Below are positions 7,466-15,536 of a stretch of 64,000 nucleotides of DNA, piece after piece (position 1 is the stretch's first letter; every line of letters starts with the position of its first letter). The notes under the pieces are model-generated. The model made no database searches, had not been told where the DNA came from, and saw only the letters and a list, made by a program, of their open reading frames with translations. This stretch comes from Micromonospora sp. LH3U1. Its GTDB lineage: Bacteria; Actinomycetota; Actinomycetes; Mycobacteriales; Micromonosporaceae. A program made the translations under genes and the position numbers. Location of the stretch: the NCBI RefSeq assembly GCF_028475105.1, contig NZ_CP116936.1, positions 5,207,501 to 5,271,500 of the forward strand, given 5' to 3'.

Positions 7466-8784
7466 GCCGGCCCTCCCGGAAAGCGGGCCTGGACGGCCTG
7501 ACCGTGCGCGGGCAGGTCCTCCACGTTGGCCAGGGTGACCACGTGCGGGGCCACGTCGCGCAGCGCGGCCTCCGTGTACTCGATCAGGTGCACGCCGCGC
7601 AGGAAGGACTGCACGGACAGGCCGGAGGAGTGCCGGGCGCAGCCGCCGGTGGGCAGCACGTGGTTGGACCCGGCGCAGTAGTCACCGAGCGACACCGGCG
7701 ACCAGGCGCCCACGAAGATCGCCCCGGCGTTGCGGACCCGCAGAGCCCACTCCCGGGCGTCGACCGTCTGGATCTCCAGGTGCTCGGCCGCGTACGCGTC
7801 GACCACCCGCAACCCCGCCTCAAGATCGTCGACCAGGACCACGCCGCTCTGCTCGCCGGTCAGCGCCGTGGTCACCCGCTCGGTGTGCTTGGTCGCCGGC
7901 ACCTGCCGAGCCAGCTCCCGCTCGACCGACTCGACCAGCGCCAGCGACGGGGTGACCAGCACGCTCGCGGCGAGCGGGTCGTGCTCGGCCTGACTGATCA
8001 GGTCGGCGGCGACGTGCGCCGGATCGGCCGTGTCGTCGGCGAGGATGGCGATCTCGGTCGGCCCGGCCTCGGCGTCGATGCCGACCACGCCGCGCAGCAG
8101 CCGCTTGGCGGCGGTCACCCAGATGTTGCCGGGGCCGGTGATCAGGTCGACGGGGTCGCACCGCAGCTCGCCCGCCGGGTCGACCGCCGCGCCGTAGGCC
8201 AGCATCGCCACCGCCTGGGCTCCACCCACGGCGTACACCTCGTCGACGCCGAGCAGCGCGCACGCGGCGAGCACCCGCGGGTCGGGCAGGCCGCCGTTGT
8301 CCTTCTGCGGTGGGCTGACCACCACCAGCGACCGCACCCCGGCCGCCTGGGCGGGAACCACGTTCATCACCACGGTCGACGGGTACATCGCCAGGCCGCC
8401 GGGCACGTAGAGACCGACCCGGTCGACCGGCAACCACCGCTCGGTGACCGTGCCGCCGGGCACCACCTGCGTGGTGTGGTCGGTGCGACGCTGGTCGTCG
8501 TGCACCCGACGGGCCCGGGTGATCGACTCCAGGAGCGCGGCGCGCACATTCGGGTCGAGCACCCCCTCGGCCTCGGCGATCGCCTCGACCGGCACCCGTA
8601 ACACCTCCGGGGAGATACCGTCGAACCGCTCGCTGGCCTCCCGGATCGCCGGGTACCCATGCTCGCGGACCGCCTCCACCAGAGGCCGGATCCGCTCGAC
8701 GGCCACCGAGACGTCGAGCTGGGCACGGGGCAGCAGGCGGCGCGGGTCACCCAGACCGTTGCGCAGGTCGATCCGATTCAGCAC
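7462..8784 (-). CDS. hisD: Histidinol dehydrogenase HisD
   Basis: The 440-residue NAD-dependent zinc enzyme oxidises histidinol to histidine. Family motifs seen are VGLYVPGGLAMYPSTVVMN, NIWVTAAKR, GIDAEAGPTEIAILADD, the zinc-region LISQAEHDP, and AEHLEIQT with the catalytic Glu/His pair. The frame is open far upstream, but the GTG at 8784 is chosen because family members begin with LNRIDLR just after it, and TAGACT lies 7 nt upstream, indicating a leaderless transcript. It is the first gene of the his operon, facing the divergent Lon-domain gene over a gap of about 105 nt. Confidence 0.96.
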   Translation of the reverse strand: MLNRIDLRNGLGDPRRLLPRAQLDVSVAVERIRPLVEAVREHGYPAIREASERFDGISPEVLRVPVEAIAEAEGVLDPNVRAALLESITRARRVHDDQRRTDHTTQVVPGGTVTERWLPVDRVGLYVPGGLAMYPSTVVMNVVPAQAAGVRSLVVVSPPQKDNGGLPDPRVLAACALLGVDEVYAVGGAQAVAMLAYGAAVDPAGELRCDPVDLITGPGNIWVTAAKRLLRGVVGIDAEAGPTEIAILADDTADPAHVAADLISQAEHDPLAASVLVTPSLALVESVERELARQVPATKHTERVTTALTGEQSGVVLVDDLEAGLRVVDAYAAEHLEIQTVDAREWALRVRNAGAIFVGAWSPVSLGDYCAGSNHVLPTGGCARHSSGLSVQSFLRGVHLIEYTEAALRDVAPHVVTLANVEDLPAHGQAVQARFPGGPA

Positions 8785-8791
8785 CCTTACG

Positions 8792-8797
8792 AGTCTA
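8792..8797 (-). promoter_or_regulatory. -10 element of the his operon promoter
   Basis: TAGACT on the minus strand lies 7 nt before the hisD GTG. There is no ribosome binding site, so the operon mRNA is probably leaderless. The mirror-image arrangement on the plus strand at 8877 supports the reading. Confidence 0.55.
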
Positions 8798-8876
8798 GGC
8801 GGCCGGCCCGAGTCCACCCGAGCCGCCCGTCCGCCGCCACGGTGAGCCGGGCCACGCCCACCGGGGCGAGATTGGT

Positions 8877-8882
8877 TAGGCT
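8877..8882 (+). promoter_or_regulatory. -10 element of the Lon-domain gene promoter
   Basis: TAGGCT lies exactly 7 nt before the GTG at 8890, the same layout as at hisD on the other strand. This decides the GTG over the overlapping ATG at 8888, which is followed at once by a stop. Confidence 0.55.
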
Positions 8883-8889
8883 CGACCAT

Positions 8890-9594
8890 GTGACCGCACG
8901 GCTGCCGGTGTTCCCGCTCGCAACAGTGCTCTTCCCCGGGTTGGTGCTGCCGCTGCACATCTTCGAGGAGCGCTACCGGGCGCTGGTCCGACACCTGGTC
9001 GACCTGCCCGAGGGCGCTCCGCGTGAGTTCGGCGTGGTGGCCATCCAGTCCGGCTGGGAGGTCGCGTCCGCCGGTCCCGGCGCCCGTGCGACGCCGAGCG
9101 TGGGCGAGGTCACCCTGCACGAGGTGGGCTGCACCGCCGAGCTTCGCCAGGTGACCGAGCTGGCCGATGGTGGCTTCGACATCGTCACGGTCGGCCGGCG
9201 CCGTTTCCGGATCGCCGATGTCGACGACAGCGCCACGCCCTACCTGACCGCCGAGGTCGAGTGGCTGCCCGAGCCAACCGGGCCGGACGAGGTGGCCGAG
9301 CTGCTGGCCGCCCGGGTGATCGCGGTGTTCCGGCAATACCTCGGCCTGATCCGGTCCGACCCGGAGGAGCTCTCCGAGCAACTACCGGAGGACCCGACCG
9401 TGCTCTCCCACCTGGTGGCGGCGACCGCGGCGCTCACCGTCGACGACCGACAGCGGCTGCTGGCGATCGACGACACCGCCTCCCGGCTCCGCGCCGAGCT
9501 GCGGCTGCTCAACCGCGAGGCGGCTCTGCTGCGTCAGGTGCGGGCGGTTCCGGTGCCGCTGGCGGAGCTGGCGTCTCCGCCGACACCCAACTGA
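8890..9594 (+). CDS. LON peptidase substrate-binding (N-terminal) domain protein
   Basis: The 234-residue protein starts with LPVFPLATVLFPGLVLPLHIFEERYRAL, the hallmark of the Lon N-terminal domain (PUA-like), and continues with FGVVAIQSGWEV, GCTAELRQVTELADGGFDIVTVGRRRFRI. No AAA+ or protease domain follows, so this is a stand-alone domain of the kind widespread in actinobacteria, of unclear role, possibly peptide or substrate binding. The last third is helical (LLAARVIAVFRQYL and SRLRAELRLLNREAALL). The 3' end overlaps the convergent membrane protein gene by 86 bp. The start is set by the leaderless promoter. Confidence 0.88.
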   Translation: MTARLPVFPLATVLFPGLVLPLHIFEERYRALVRHLVDLPEGAPREFGVVAIQSGWEVASAGPGARATPSVGEVTLHEVGCTAELRQVTELADGGFDIVTVGRRRFRIADVDDSATPYLTAEVEWLPEPTGPDEVAELLAARVIAVFRQYLGLIRSDPEELSEQLPEDPTVLSHLVAATAALTVDDRQRLLAIDDTASRLRAELRLLNREAALLRQVRAVPVPLAELASPPTPN

Positions 9595-10372
9595 AGCCCG
9601 GCGGGTCGGGCTCCGGGCGCAGCCCTGGCCACCGCGACCAGCCGGCCAGCAGGGTGTACATGATCGCGGCGCCGAACGCCGGGAGCAGCAGGTTGCCGTG
9701 CGGCACCGGCAGCACGCCGAGCAGCCAGTCGACCCCACCGGCCCGCAGGTCGGCGGGTTTGGTGAAGGCCTGCCCGGCCGGGGCGGTGGCCAGCAGCCGG
9801 TCGAAGGTGGCCAGACCGACCCGCCGTCCCACCTGCCAGGCCACCGGCGCGGCGACCAACGCGCCGAGCACCACGGCGAGCAGCCCGACAGGGCCGCGCC
9901 GCCGACGCAGCACGAACCACAGGGCGAGCGCCGCGAGCAGCCCGAAGGCGAGCCCGAGCAGGCTGAACCACCCGTCCGCGGCGATCGGCTGCTCCGGCTG
10001 CGGGTCGGCGTAGATCGCCCCCTCGGCGGTCTTGAGCACCGGCGTGTCCGGCGCGAGCACGGCCCAGAGCAGCCCGAACGGCACACCCAGCACGGCCAGC
10101 GCGAGCACCGCTCCCAGCACCGCCACCACGGCGCGCAGCGGGCGCCGCGGCTCGTCGAAGGTCAACTCCAGCGAGCTCTGGTACGCCGTCGAGGGTGCGG
10201 CATCCGGCGAGTCGAGGTAGGCCGGCGGGCCAGCGTACGCCGACGGGCCAGCGTAGGCCGGCGGCTGGGCAGAGGGCTGCGTCTCCGGCGGTGTCGCCCC
10301 CGACTGGGCGGGCGGAGCGGCCCGGTCGGGATCGTCGACGGGCCGCTCAGGGTCGGGGTTGTCCGGGCTCAC
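9509..10372 (-). CDS. four-helix membrane protein, DUF2567-like
   Basis: The 287-residue product has a Pro/Ala-rich cytoplasmic N-terminus with a repeated AYAGP/AYLDSP motif (residues 38-55), then four predicted membrane helices at about 83-105, 137-157, 164-183 and 232-247. It ends in a Pro-rich tail. The layout and the AVLGVPFGLLWAVLAPD segment resemble DUF2567 proteins of actinobacteria; I am moderately sure of that name and know no function. GTG at 10372 is the plausible start. It is convergent and overlapping with the Lon-domain gene and follows the MinD-like gene after 56 nt. Confidence 0.78.
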   Translation of the reverse strand: MSPDNPDPERPVDDPDRAAPPAQSGATPPETQPSAQPPAYAGPSAYAGPPAYLDSPDAAPSTAYQSSLELTFDEPRRPLRAVVAVLGAVLALAVLGVPFGLLWAVLAPDTPVLKTAEGAIYADPQPEQPIAADGWFSLLGLAFGLLAALALWFVLRRRRGPVGLLAVVLGALVAAPVAWQVGRRVGLATFDRLLATAPAGQAFTKPADLRAGGVDWLLGVLPVPHGNLLLPAFGAAIMYTLLAGWSRWPGLRPEPDPPGFSWVSAETPAPPAAPEPPAPDAAEPPRG

Positions 10373-10428
10373 CCGATGATCCTCTCAGGCCCGGTGCGAG
10401 GGCGGGGCTCCGGTGGCGGCAGACCAGC

Positions 10429-12126
10429 TCACCGGGCGAACGGCTCCACCATCATGGCCGCCGCACGCAGCCACGCCTGCCGGGTCTCCGGCTGGAGTTG
10501 GTGGTATTCGATCGACGACCCGGTCTCCAGCGCCGGGTCGTACGGCACCACTGCCACTCCACGGGTACGGGTGGCGAAGTGCCGCTCCAGGTCGTCCTGC
10601 AAGGCCGAGCGGCCCGGGGTCGGGCAGGAGATGAGGGTGATCGCATTGTCCGCCAACTCGCCCATGCCCTCCTCGTGCAGCAGGTCGAGCATCCAGTCCG
10701 CACTGAACGCCGCGTCCTCACGGGGCACGGTGGTCACCACCAGCTGGTCGGCGGCCTGCATCACCGTGCGCCAGTTGGGGCTCTCCACGTTGTTGCCGGT
10801 GTCCACGCAGACCACGTCGTGGGTGCGCCGCAGCAGCTCCAGCACACGCCGGACGGTGAACTGGTCCAGTCGCTGGGCGAAGCGCGGGCTCTCCTCGCCG
10901 GCCAGCACGTCGTACGAGCCGTCGGAGGCGTGCCGCAGGTAGTCGTCCAGCCGATCCAGCAGGGTCGCGTCCTCGAGGATCTCGATCTGGGCCAGGTCGG
11001 TGATCAGGTGTCGGATCGTCCGGGCGTGCCGGGCGCTGCCCGCACGCAGCCCGAGGGTGCCGCGCAGCTCGTTGTCGTCCCAGGCCAGCACGCCCTGCCC
11101 GCGCACGCTGCCGACCGTGGCCGCGGCGAGCACGGTGGCGGTGGTCTTGTGCACCCCGCCCTTGGGGTTCGCGAAGGCGAACACCCGGGGTGTGCCCAGG
11201 TCACGCCGGAGCACCCCGTCGGCCCGCTCCTGCTCCTGGTCGACGCTCTGCGGGCGCCACTCGACACGAGTCGGATAGGCGCGCTCGGCGATCGCCGAGC
11301 CGACCGTCGGCGCGACCGGCGGGGCGGGTGGCGGGGCAACTGGCGGTGCCGGTGGCGGCGCGACCGTCGGTGCGACGGGTGGCGCGACGGGTGGGGGCGA
11401 CGGTGCGGACACCGGGTAGCCGGTCTCCGGCTGGTAACCGGTCTGCAGCAGGGCGTACCGCGACTCCACCGGCGGGTCGCCCGGCCGGTAGCCGTTGTCC
11501 AGCAAGGCGTAGCGCGACTGGACCGGGTCGGTGCCGCGCGGCGGCGGCTCGGGCTCGGCCCGGTACGTCGGTTCGGCCCGGTAGCCAGGCTCGGCCCGGT
11601 AGTCCGGCTCGGCCCGATAGCCCGGCTCCGCGCGGTAGTCCGGCTCAGGCCGGTAGTCCGGCCCCACCCGATAGCCCGGCTCCGCCCGGTAATCGGGCTC
11701 AACGCGATAACCCGGCTCGGCCCGGTAGTCCGGCTCCGCCCGATAGCCCGGCTCGGTCCGGTACGCCGGCTCCGACCGGTAGTCCGGCTCGGGCCGATAG
11801 CCCGGCTCCGCCCGGTACGCCGGGTCGGCCCGGTAGGCGGGGTCGACGCGATAGGTCGCCTCGGCACGGTAAGCGGGCTCCGCGCCGTACGACAGCTCGG
11901 CCGGATGCCCGACGGCGGGTGCCCGCCCGGCGTACCCGTTCGGGGCCGCGCGCCGAGGCAGAGGGTCCGGCGGCGTCTCGTCGGCCCGCCGGTCCGCCTC
12001 GGTCTGCTCCGCGCCGCGACCGCCCAGCCGGGCGCGGTCCAACAACGCGCGCCACCGCGGCGCTGGTTCGGCCGGCCGGCCCCAGCCGGTGTCACTGCCC
12101 TCCACGGCCCGCCCTCCCAGCGCCAT
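10429..12126 (-). CDS. MinD/ParA-like P-loop ATPase with long repeat-rich N-terminus
   Basis: The 565-residue protein has three parts. Residues 1-75 are charged linker. Residues about 80-193 are 19 hexapeptide units of the type YRAEPG/YRAEPD, followed by ESRYALLQTGYQPE and a Pro/Ala/Val stretch. From about 305 comes a ParA/MinD ATPase domain: FAFANPKGGVHKTTATVL with a deviant P-loop where the usual second Gly is His, LAWDDNELRGTLGL, VVCVDTGNNVES, and VVTTVPREDAAFSADWMLDLL. Such proteins occur in actinobacteria near secretion or division genes, and their partners are mostly unknown. ATG at 12126 has GGAG 5 nt upstream and a TAGCCT hexamer at 12142-12147. Confidence 0.85.
   Translation of the reverse strand: MALGGRAVEGSDTGWGRPAEPAPRWRALLDRARLGGRGAEQTEADRRADETPPDPLPRRAAPNGYAGRAPAVGHPAELSYGAEPAYRAEATYRVDPAYRADPAYRAEPGYRPEPDYRSEPAYRTEPGYRAEPDYRAEPGYRVEPDYRAEPGYRVGPDYRPEPDYRAEPGYRAEPDYRAEPGYRAEPTYRAEPEPPPRGTDPVQSRYALLDNGYRPGDPPVESRYALLQTGYQPETGYPVSAPSPPPVAPPVAPTVAPPPAPPVAPPPAPPVAPTVGSAIAERAYPTRVEWRPQSVDQEQERADGVLRRDLGTPRVFAFANPKGGVHKTTATVLAAATVGSVRGQGVLAWDDNELRGTLGLRAGSARHARTIRHLITDLAQIEILEDATLLDRLDDYLRHASDGSYDVLAGEESPRFAQRLDQFTVRRVLELLRRTHDVVCVDTGNNVESPNWRTVMQAADQLVVTTVPREDAAFSADWMLDLLHEEGMGELADNAITLISCPTPGRSALQDDLERHFATRTRGVAVVPYDPALETGSSIEYHQLQPETRQAWLRAAAMMVEPFAR
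11548..11889 (-). repeat. 18-bp tandem array, 19 units, coding YRxEPx hexapeptides
   Basis: The array lies inside the MinD-like gene. All units are 18 bp and in frame. The first units are the most diverged (YGAEPA, YRAEAT, YRVDPA) and the last half is nearly uniform (YRAEPG and YRAEPD alternating), the gradient expected from recent expansion by slippage or recombination. Each unit carries Tyr, Arg and Glu, so the region is polyampholytic and probably disordered. Confidence 0.9.
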
Positions 12127-12200
12127 CGATCTCCGTCTGACAGGCTACGAACCAAACCCTATTCGGACCACACCTCAGAGCGCACACCAGCCGACGCCGA

Positions 12201-13229
12201 TCACGACGCCATGGGTGCCGGCGGCTCGGCCTCGGCGGTGTCTGGCGAGGTGGTCACGCTCGGCGGCGCCGACTCGGTGGGCTCGGGCGACGACGGTTCG
12301 CGTGACGGAGTCGTCACGACCGGTGCGGGTTCCGACGATTCGCCCATAGACGCCGAGGGCCCCGGCAGGCCCGGTGTCGGCTCCGACCGTTCGACCGGGG
12401 TCGGCTCAGGGCTCGACCCGGTGTCGGCCGGCGGCCGCACCACATCGTTCTGCTCGGGCAGTGGCGGCGTGAAGACCGTGCGGTCCAGCCGGTACACCTC
12501 GGGGGCGGGGTCGACCGCCCGCACGTCCGGCCGGCCCGCCACGTCGCGAAGCGCCACCGGCGTCGCCCGCACCACCGCCGCGTAGACGCAGGCACAGCCG
12601 GTGCGGTACGCCGCCGCCTCGGCGGCCGCCACCTCGGCGCCGCTGGCGTAGCGCGCACGCAGCTCCCGCTCGCCCGCACCGTCACCGTCGACCGCGGCGG
12701 CCCTGGCCCGGTAGTCGGCGGCTTCGGTGTCCTTGCGGACCGCCACCTGCTTCATACCGGCGACCACGTCGTCCGGCACCCGCAGCGCGGGGATCTTGAC
12801 GATCTCGGTCTGACGCCCGGGCAGCGGAACCCGCCCGAAGACGGTCGAGACCGGAACGTCGCCGAGCACCGTCACCAGGCGCTGCGGCGGCAGGTACGCG
12901 TCAAGCGTGACCAGCGCGTAGGTGCCGTCCCCGGGAGCCGGGGCCGACGCGGGCAGCGCCGCCAGATCGGCCGCGGCGGACCGCAGGTAGCCGGGGACGG
13001 AGTCGCCGTCGGTCACCCCGACCCGCGTCACCTCGCCCACCGTGCGGTCGCCAACCGACGTGTCGTCGGTGGCCCAGACCGCGGTGCCCAGCACCGCCGC
13101 CGCGGAGAACACGGCGGCCCAGGTGAGCACCCCGGACCGCGCCGACCGGTTGCCCAGCCGCGCCACGGCCCGGGTCAGCGGCGGCAGCAGCCGTTGGTCC
13201 AGCTGCCGCAGCAGGTTGCCGGCGCGCAC
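12201..13229 (-). CDS. membrane-anchored protein of unknown function
   Basis: The 342-residue product has one membrane helix near residues 33-53 (VLTWAAVFSAAAVLGTAVWA), so it is probably an N-in anchored extracytoplasmic protein. A folded region follows (about 55-245) with a Cys-x-Cys near 212 (YRTGCACVYAAVVRATP). The last 95 residues are a Pro/Ser/Glu/Thr-rich tail. I recognise no family. Conserved blocks such as YALVTLDAYLPPQRL and PEVYRLDRTVFTPPLPEQ suggest a genuine conserved protein. GTG at 13229 has GAGGGG about 10 nt upstream. It lies between the pseudouridine synthase gene and the MinD-like gene, all on one strand. Confidence 0.75.
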   Translation of the reverse strand: MRAGNLLRQLDQRLLPPLTRAVARLGNRSARSGVLTWAAVFSAAAVLGTAVWATDDTSVGDRTVGEVTRVGVTDGDSVPGYLRSAAADLAALPASAPAPGDGTYALVTLDAYLPPQRLVTVLGDVPVSTVFGRVPLPGRQTEIVKIPALRVPDDVVAGMKQVAVRKDTEAADYRARAAAVDGDGAGERELRARYASGAEVAAAEAAAYRTGCACVYAAVVRATPVALRDVAGRPDVRAVDPAPEVYRLDRTVFTPPLPEQNDVVRPPADTGSSPEPTPVERSEPTPGLPGPSASMGESSEPAPVVTTPSREPSSPEPTESAPPSVTTSPDTAEAEPPAPMAS

Positions 13230-13271
13230 GGGCGGGATCCCCTCGTTGGATCGGTGTCGGGCGGTCGCCGC

Positions 13272-14216
13272 TCAGTCACGCAGGATCTGGAGCGCGCGGT
13301 CCAGGTCGTCAGGGTAGTCGCTGACGAACCGGACCTCGTCCCCCGTTCGGGGGTGCAGGAAGCTCAGTTCGCGGGCGTGCAGCCACTGTCGGGCCAGGCC
13401 GAGACGAGCCGAGAGGGTGGGATCGGCGCCGTAGGTGAGGTCACCCACACAGGGGTGCCGCAGGGTGGAGAAGTGCACCCGGATCTGGTGGGTCCGGCCG
13501 GTCTCCAGTCGGACGTCGACCAGGCTGGCCGCCGGGAACGCCTCCAGGGTGTCGTAGTGGGTGATGCTCGGCTTTCCACCGGAGACCACCGCCCAGCGGT
13601 AGTCGTGGGTGGGGTGCCGGTCGATCGGCGCGTCCACCGTGCCGCGCAGCGGGTCCAGGTGACCCTGCACCACCGCGTGGTAGCCCTTGTCCACCTCGCG
13701 GTACTTGAAGGCCCGCTTCAACGCCGTGTACGCCTGTTCGCTCTTGGCCACCACCATGATCCCGGTGGTGCCCACGTCGAGCCGGTGCACCACGCCCTGC
13801 CGCTCGGCGGCGCCACTGGTGGAGATGCGGTGGCCGATCGCGGCGAGGGCGCCGATCACCGACGGGCCGGTCCACCCGGGGCTGGGGTGCGCGGCCACTC
13901 CCACGGGCTTGTCGACCACGACGATGTCGTCGTCGGCGTAGACGACCCGCAGTCCGGGCACCGCCTGCGGCACCACGGTCGGCGGTGCGATCGGGGCAGG
14001 CAGCGTGACGTCCAGCCACGAGCCGGCCTTGACCTTGTACGAGTTGGGCCGGGCGATGCCGTCGACCAATGCGTCCCCGGCATCGACCAGGGCGGCGGCG
14101 GTGGTGCGGGAGAGCCCGAACAGACGTGCCACCGCCTGGTCCAGTCGCATGCTGTCGAGACCGTCCGGCACGGGCAGGGAACGGTGATCGCCGCCAGCGG
14201 CGAACGCGGAGGTCAT
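13272..14216 (-). CDS. RluA-family 23S rRNA pseudouridine synthase (RluD-like)
   Basis: The 314-residue enzyme has an N-terminal S4-type RNA-binding domain (MRLDQAVARLFGLSRTTAAALVDAGDALVDG, about 23-53) and a catalytic domain with GVVHRLDVGTTGIMVVAKS, where Asp147 is the catalytic residue, then the family motifs KGYHAVVQGHL and ETGRTHQIRVHF. It converts uridines in large-subunit rRNA; the exact target (as for RluD or RluC) cannot be told from sequence. Its ATG overlaps the lspA stop (ATGA), a coupling of lspA and this gene seen widely in actinobacteria. Confidence 0.93.
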   Translation of the reverse strand: MTSAFAAGGDHRSLPVPDGLDSMRLDQAVARLFGLSRTTAAALVDAGDALVDGIARPNSYKVKAGSWLDVTLPAPIAPPTVVPQAVPGLRVVYADDDIVVVDKPVGVAAHPSPGWTGPSVIGALAAIGHRISTSGAAERQGVVHRLDVGTTGIMVVAKSEQAYTALKRAFKYREVDKGYHAVVQGHLDPLRGTVDAPIDRHPTHDYRWAVVSGGKPSITHYDTLEAFPAASLVDVRLETGRTHQIRVHFSTLRHPCVGDLTYGADPTLSARLGLARQWLHARELSFLHPRTGDEVRFVSDYPDDLDRALQILRD

Positions 14217-14827
14217 GCCCGCTCCCGCTGGTCGGCGGCCTGCACGGCGTCGGTCTCGGCCGGGTCGCCGTCGCGGCCGGCCCGCCGGCCGTCACGCTGG
14301 CGGCCGGTCAGCTCCAACAGGACGGCCAGCAGCACGCCGCAGACCAGCGAGCTGTCCGCCAGGTTGAACACCGGCCAGACCTGGCCGTACGGGTTGAACA
14401 GGCTGATCATGTCGACCACGTGCCCGTGGAAGGGGCCGGGCGCCCGGAAGATCCGGTCGACGAGATTGCCCAGTGCGCCGCCCAGCACCAGGCCGAGCGA
14501 GATCGCCCAGGGCAGCGAGCGCAGTCGCAGTGCCATCCAGACGATCCAGCCGACCACACCAATGGTGATCAGCGGGAAGATCCAGGTGTGGTCCGCGCCG
14601 ATGCTCCAGGCGGCTCCGCTGTTGCGGGTCAGGCTCAGGTAGACGAACCCCCCGAGCAGCCGGACCGGCTCCCGGTCGGTCAGCGCGGCCAACGCGAGGT
14701 GCTTGGTGACCAGGTCGGCCAGCAGGGCCACCAGGGCGACTCCGGCCAGAATCGCGACGGCCCGGGGCCGGCGTGTGCCGCCTCCCGGGTCGGTGCGGCC
14801 GGGTTCGGCGGACGGTGCTGCGGTCAT
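14213..14827 (-). CDS. lspA: Lipoprotein signal peptidase LspA
   Basis: The 204-residue aspartyl protease cleaves diacylated prolipoproteins in the membrane. Four membrane helices are visible (about 24-42, 72-92, 98-117, 143-165). The two catalytic Asp residues lie in GGALGNLVDRIFR and FNLADSSLVCG, and the TRNSGAAWSI motif is present. The N-terminal 20 and C-terminal 40 residues are charged extensions. ATG at 14827 is chosen because GGGGAGC lies 2-8 nt upstream; an upstream start at 14860 lacks support. It is followed directly by the pseudouridine synthase gene. Confidence 0.95.
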   Translation of the reverse strand: MTAAPSAEPGRTDPGGGTRRPRAVAILAGVALVALLADLVTKHLALAALTDREPVRLLGGFVYLSLTRNSGAAWSIGADHTWIFPLITIGVVGWIVWMALRLRSLPWAISLGLVLGGALGNLVDRIFRAPGPFHGHVVDMISLFNPYGQVWPVFNLADSSLVCGVLLAVLLELTGRQRDGRRAGRDGDPAETDAVQAADQRERA

Positions 14828-14891
14828 GCGCTCCCCATCGACAGTCTTGGCGGTGATCACTCACCGTCTCATCGCCGCCGGGGAACGGACC

Positions 14892-15311
14892 TCAGCGCCG
14901 CTCCTCCAGCTGCTTGCACGTCACACACTGGGTGGCCGACGGGAAGGCGGCGAGGCGCTCGACCGGGATCGGGTTGCCGCACCGCTCGCACCAGCCGTAA
15001 CCACCCTCGTCGAGACGCTCCAGAGCGCGCTCAACCTGCGTGATCCGTTCCAGAATGCTGTTGGCGAGTGAAATCTCCTGCTCCCGCTCAAGCGTCTTGG
15101 TGCCCGTGTCGGCCTGGTCGTCCCCGGCCGAGTCGGTCAGCCGCTCGCGCTGCAGCTCGGTGATCTCACTCAGCGTCTGATCGTACTCGGCGCGAAGCTC
15201 GTCCCGCCGCGCCGCCAGCGCCGCCCGGATCTTCTCGGTCTCCGCCGTGCTGCGGGTGGCCTTGGCCACCGGCTTGCGCCCGGCGGTCCTGGTGTCGGCT
15301 GGCTTCGCCAT
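14892..15311 (-). CDS. TraR/DksA-type zinc-finger regulator
   Basis: The 139-residue protein has a basic N-terminal tail (KPADTRTAGRKPVAKATR), a coiled-coil pair (EKIRAALAARRDELRAEYDQTLSEI, then ERITQVERALERLDEG) and a C4 zinc finger CERCGNPIP ... CVTCKQLEERR near 108-135. DksA proteins enter the RNA polymerase secondary channel and modulate initiation; actinobacterial members are shorter and of uncertain role. The acidic coiled-coil tip normally needed (DxxDxA) appears as DSAGDDQADT. It precedes lspA on the same strand; the roughly 225 nt upstream hold no gene. Confidence 0.9.
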   Translation of the reverse strand: MAKPADTRTAGRKPVAKATRSTAETEKIRAALAARRDELRAEYDQTLSEITELQRERLTDSAGDDQADTGTKTLEREQEISLANSILERITQVERALERLDEGGYGWCERCGNPIPVERLAAFPSATQCVTCKQLEERR

Positions 15312-15536
15312 GGGTCGCTCCCTCGGCCGCGGAACCGCGTGGTCTGCGGCACCTGGTCAGGGGGCGCCGACCAAGGCGTCCCCTATGTACGAAAAGGGGC
15401 GCACGGCGACGATGGCCGCGCACTCCCGAGGTTGGCAAGAATACGGAACGTACAGGCGTCCGACAACGTGCCGCACCGTCGCACCGCTTAACAGCCCCTA
15501 GCCCTGCCGAACTGGGGCAAAGGGAACGCTAGCAGA

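Noticed and set aside
11548..11889. Regular 18-bp repeats as a CRISPR array
   Set aside because: The units are contiguous, without spacers, and in frame inside a coding gene.
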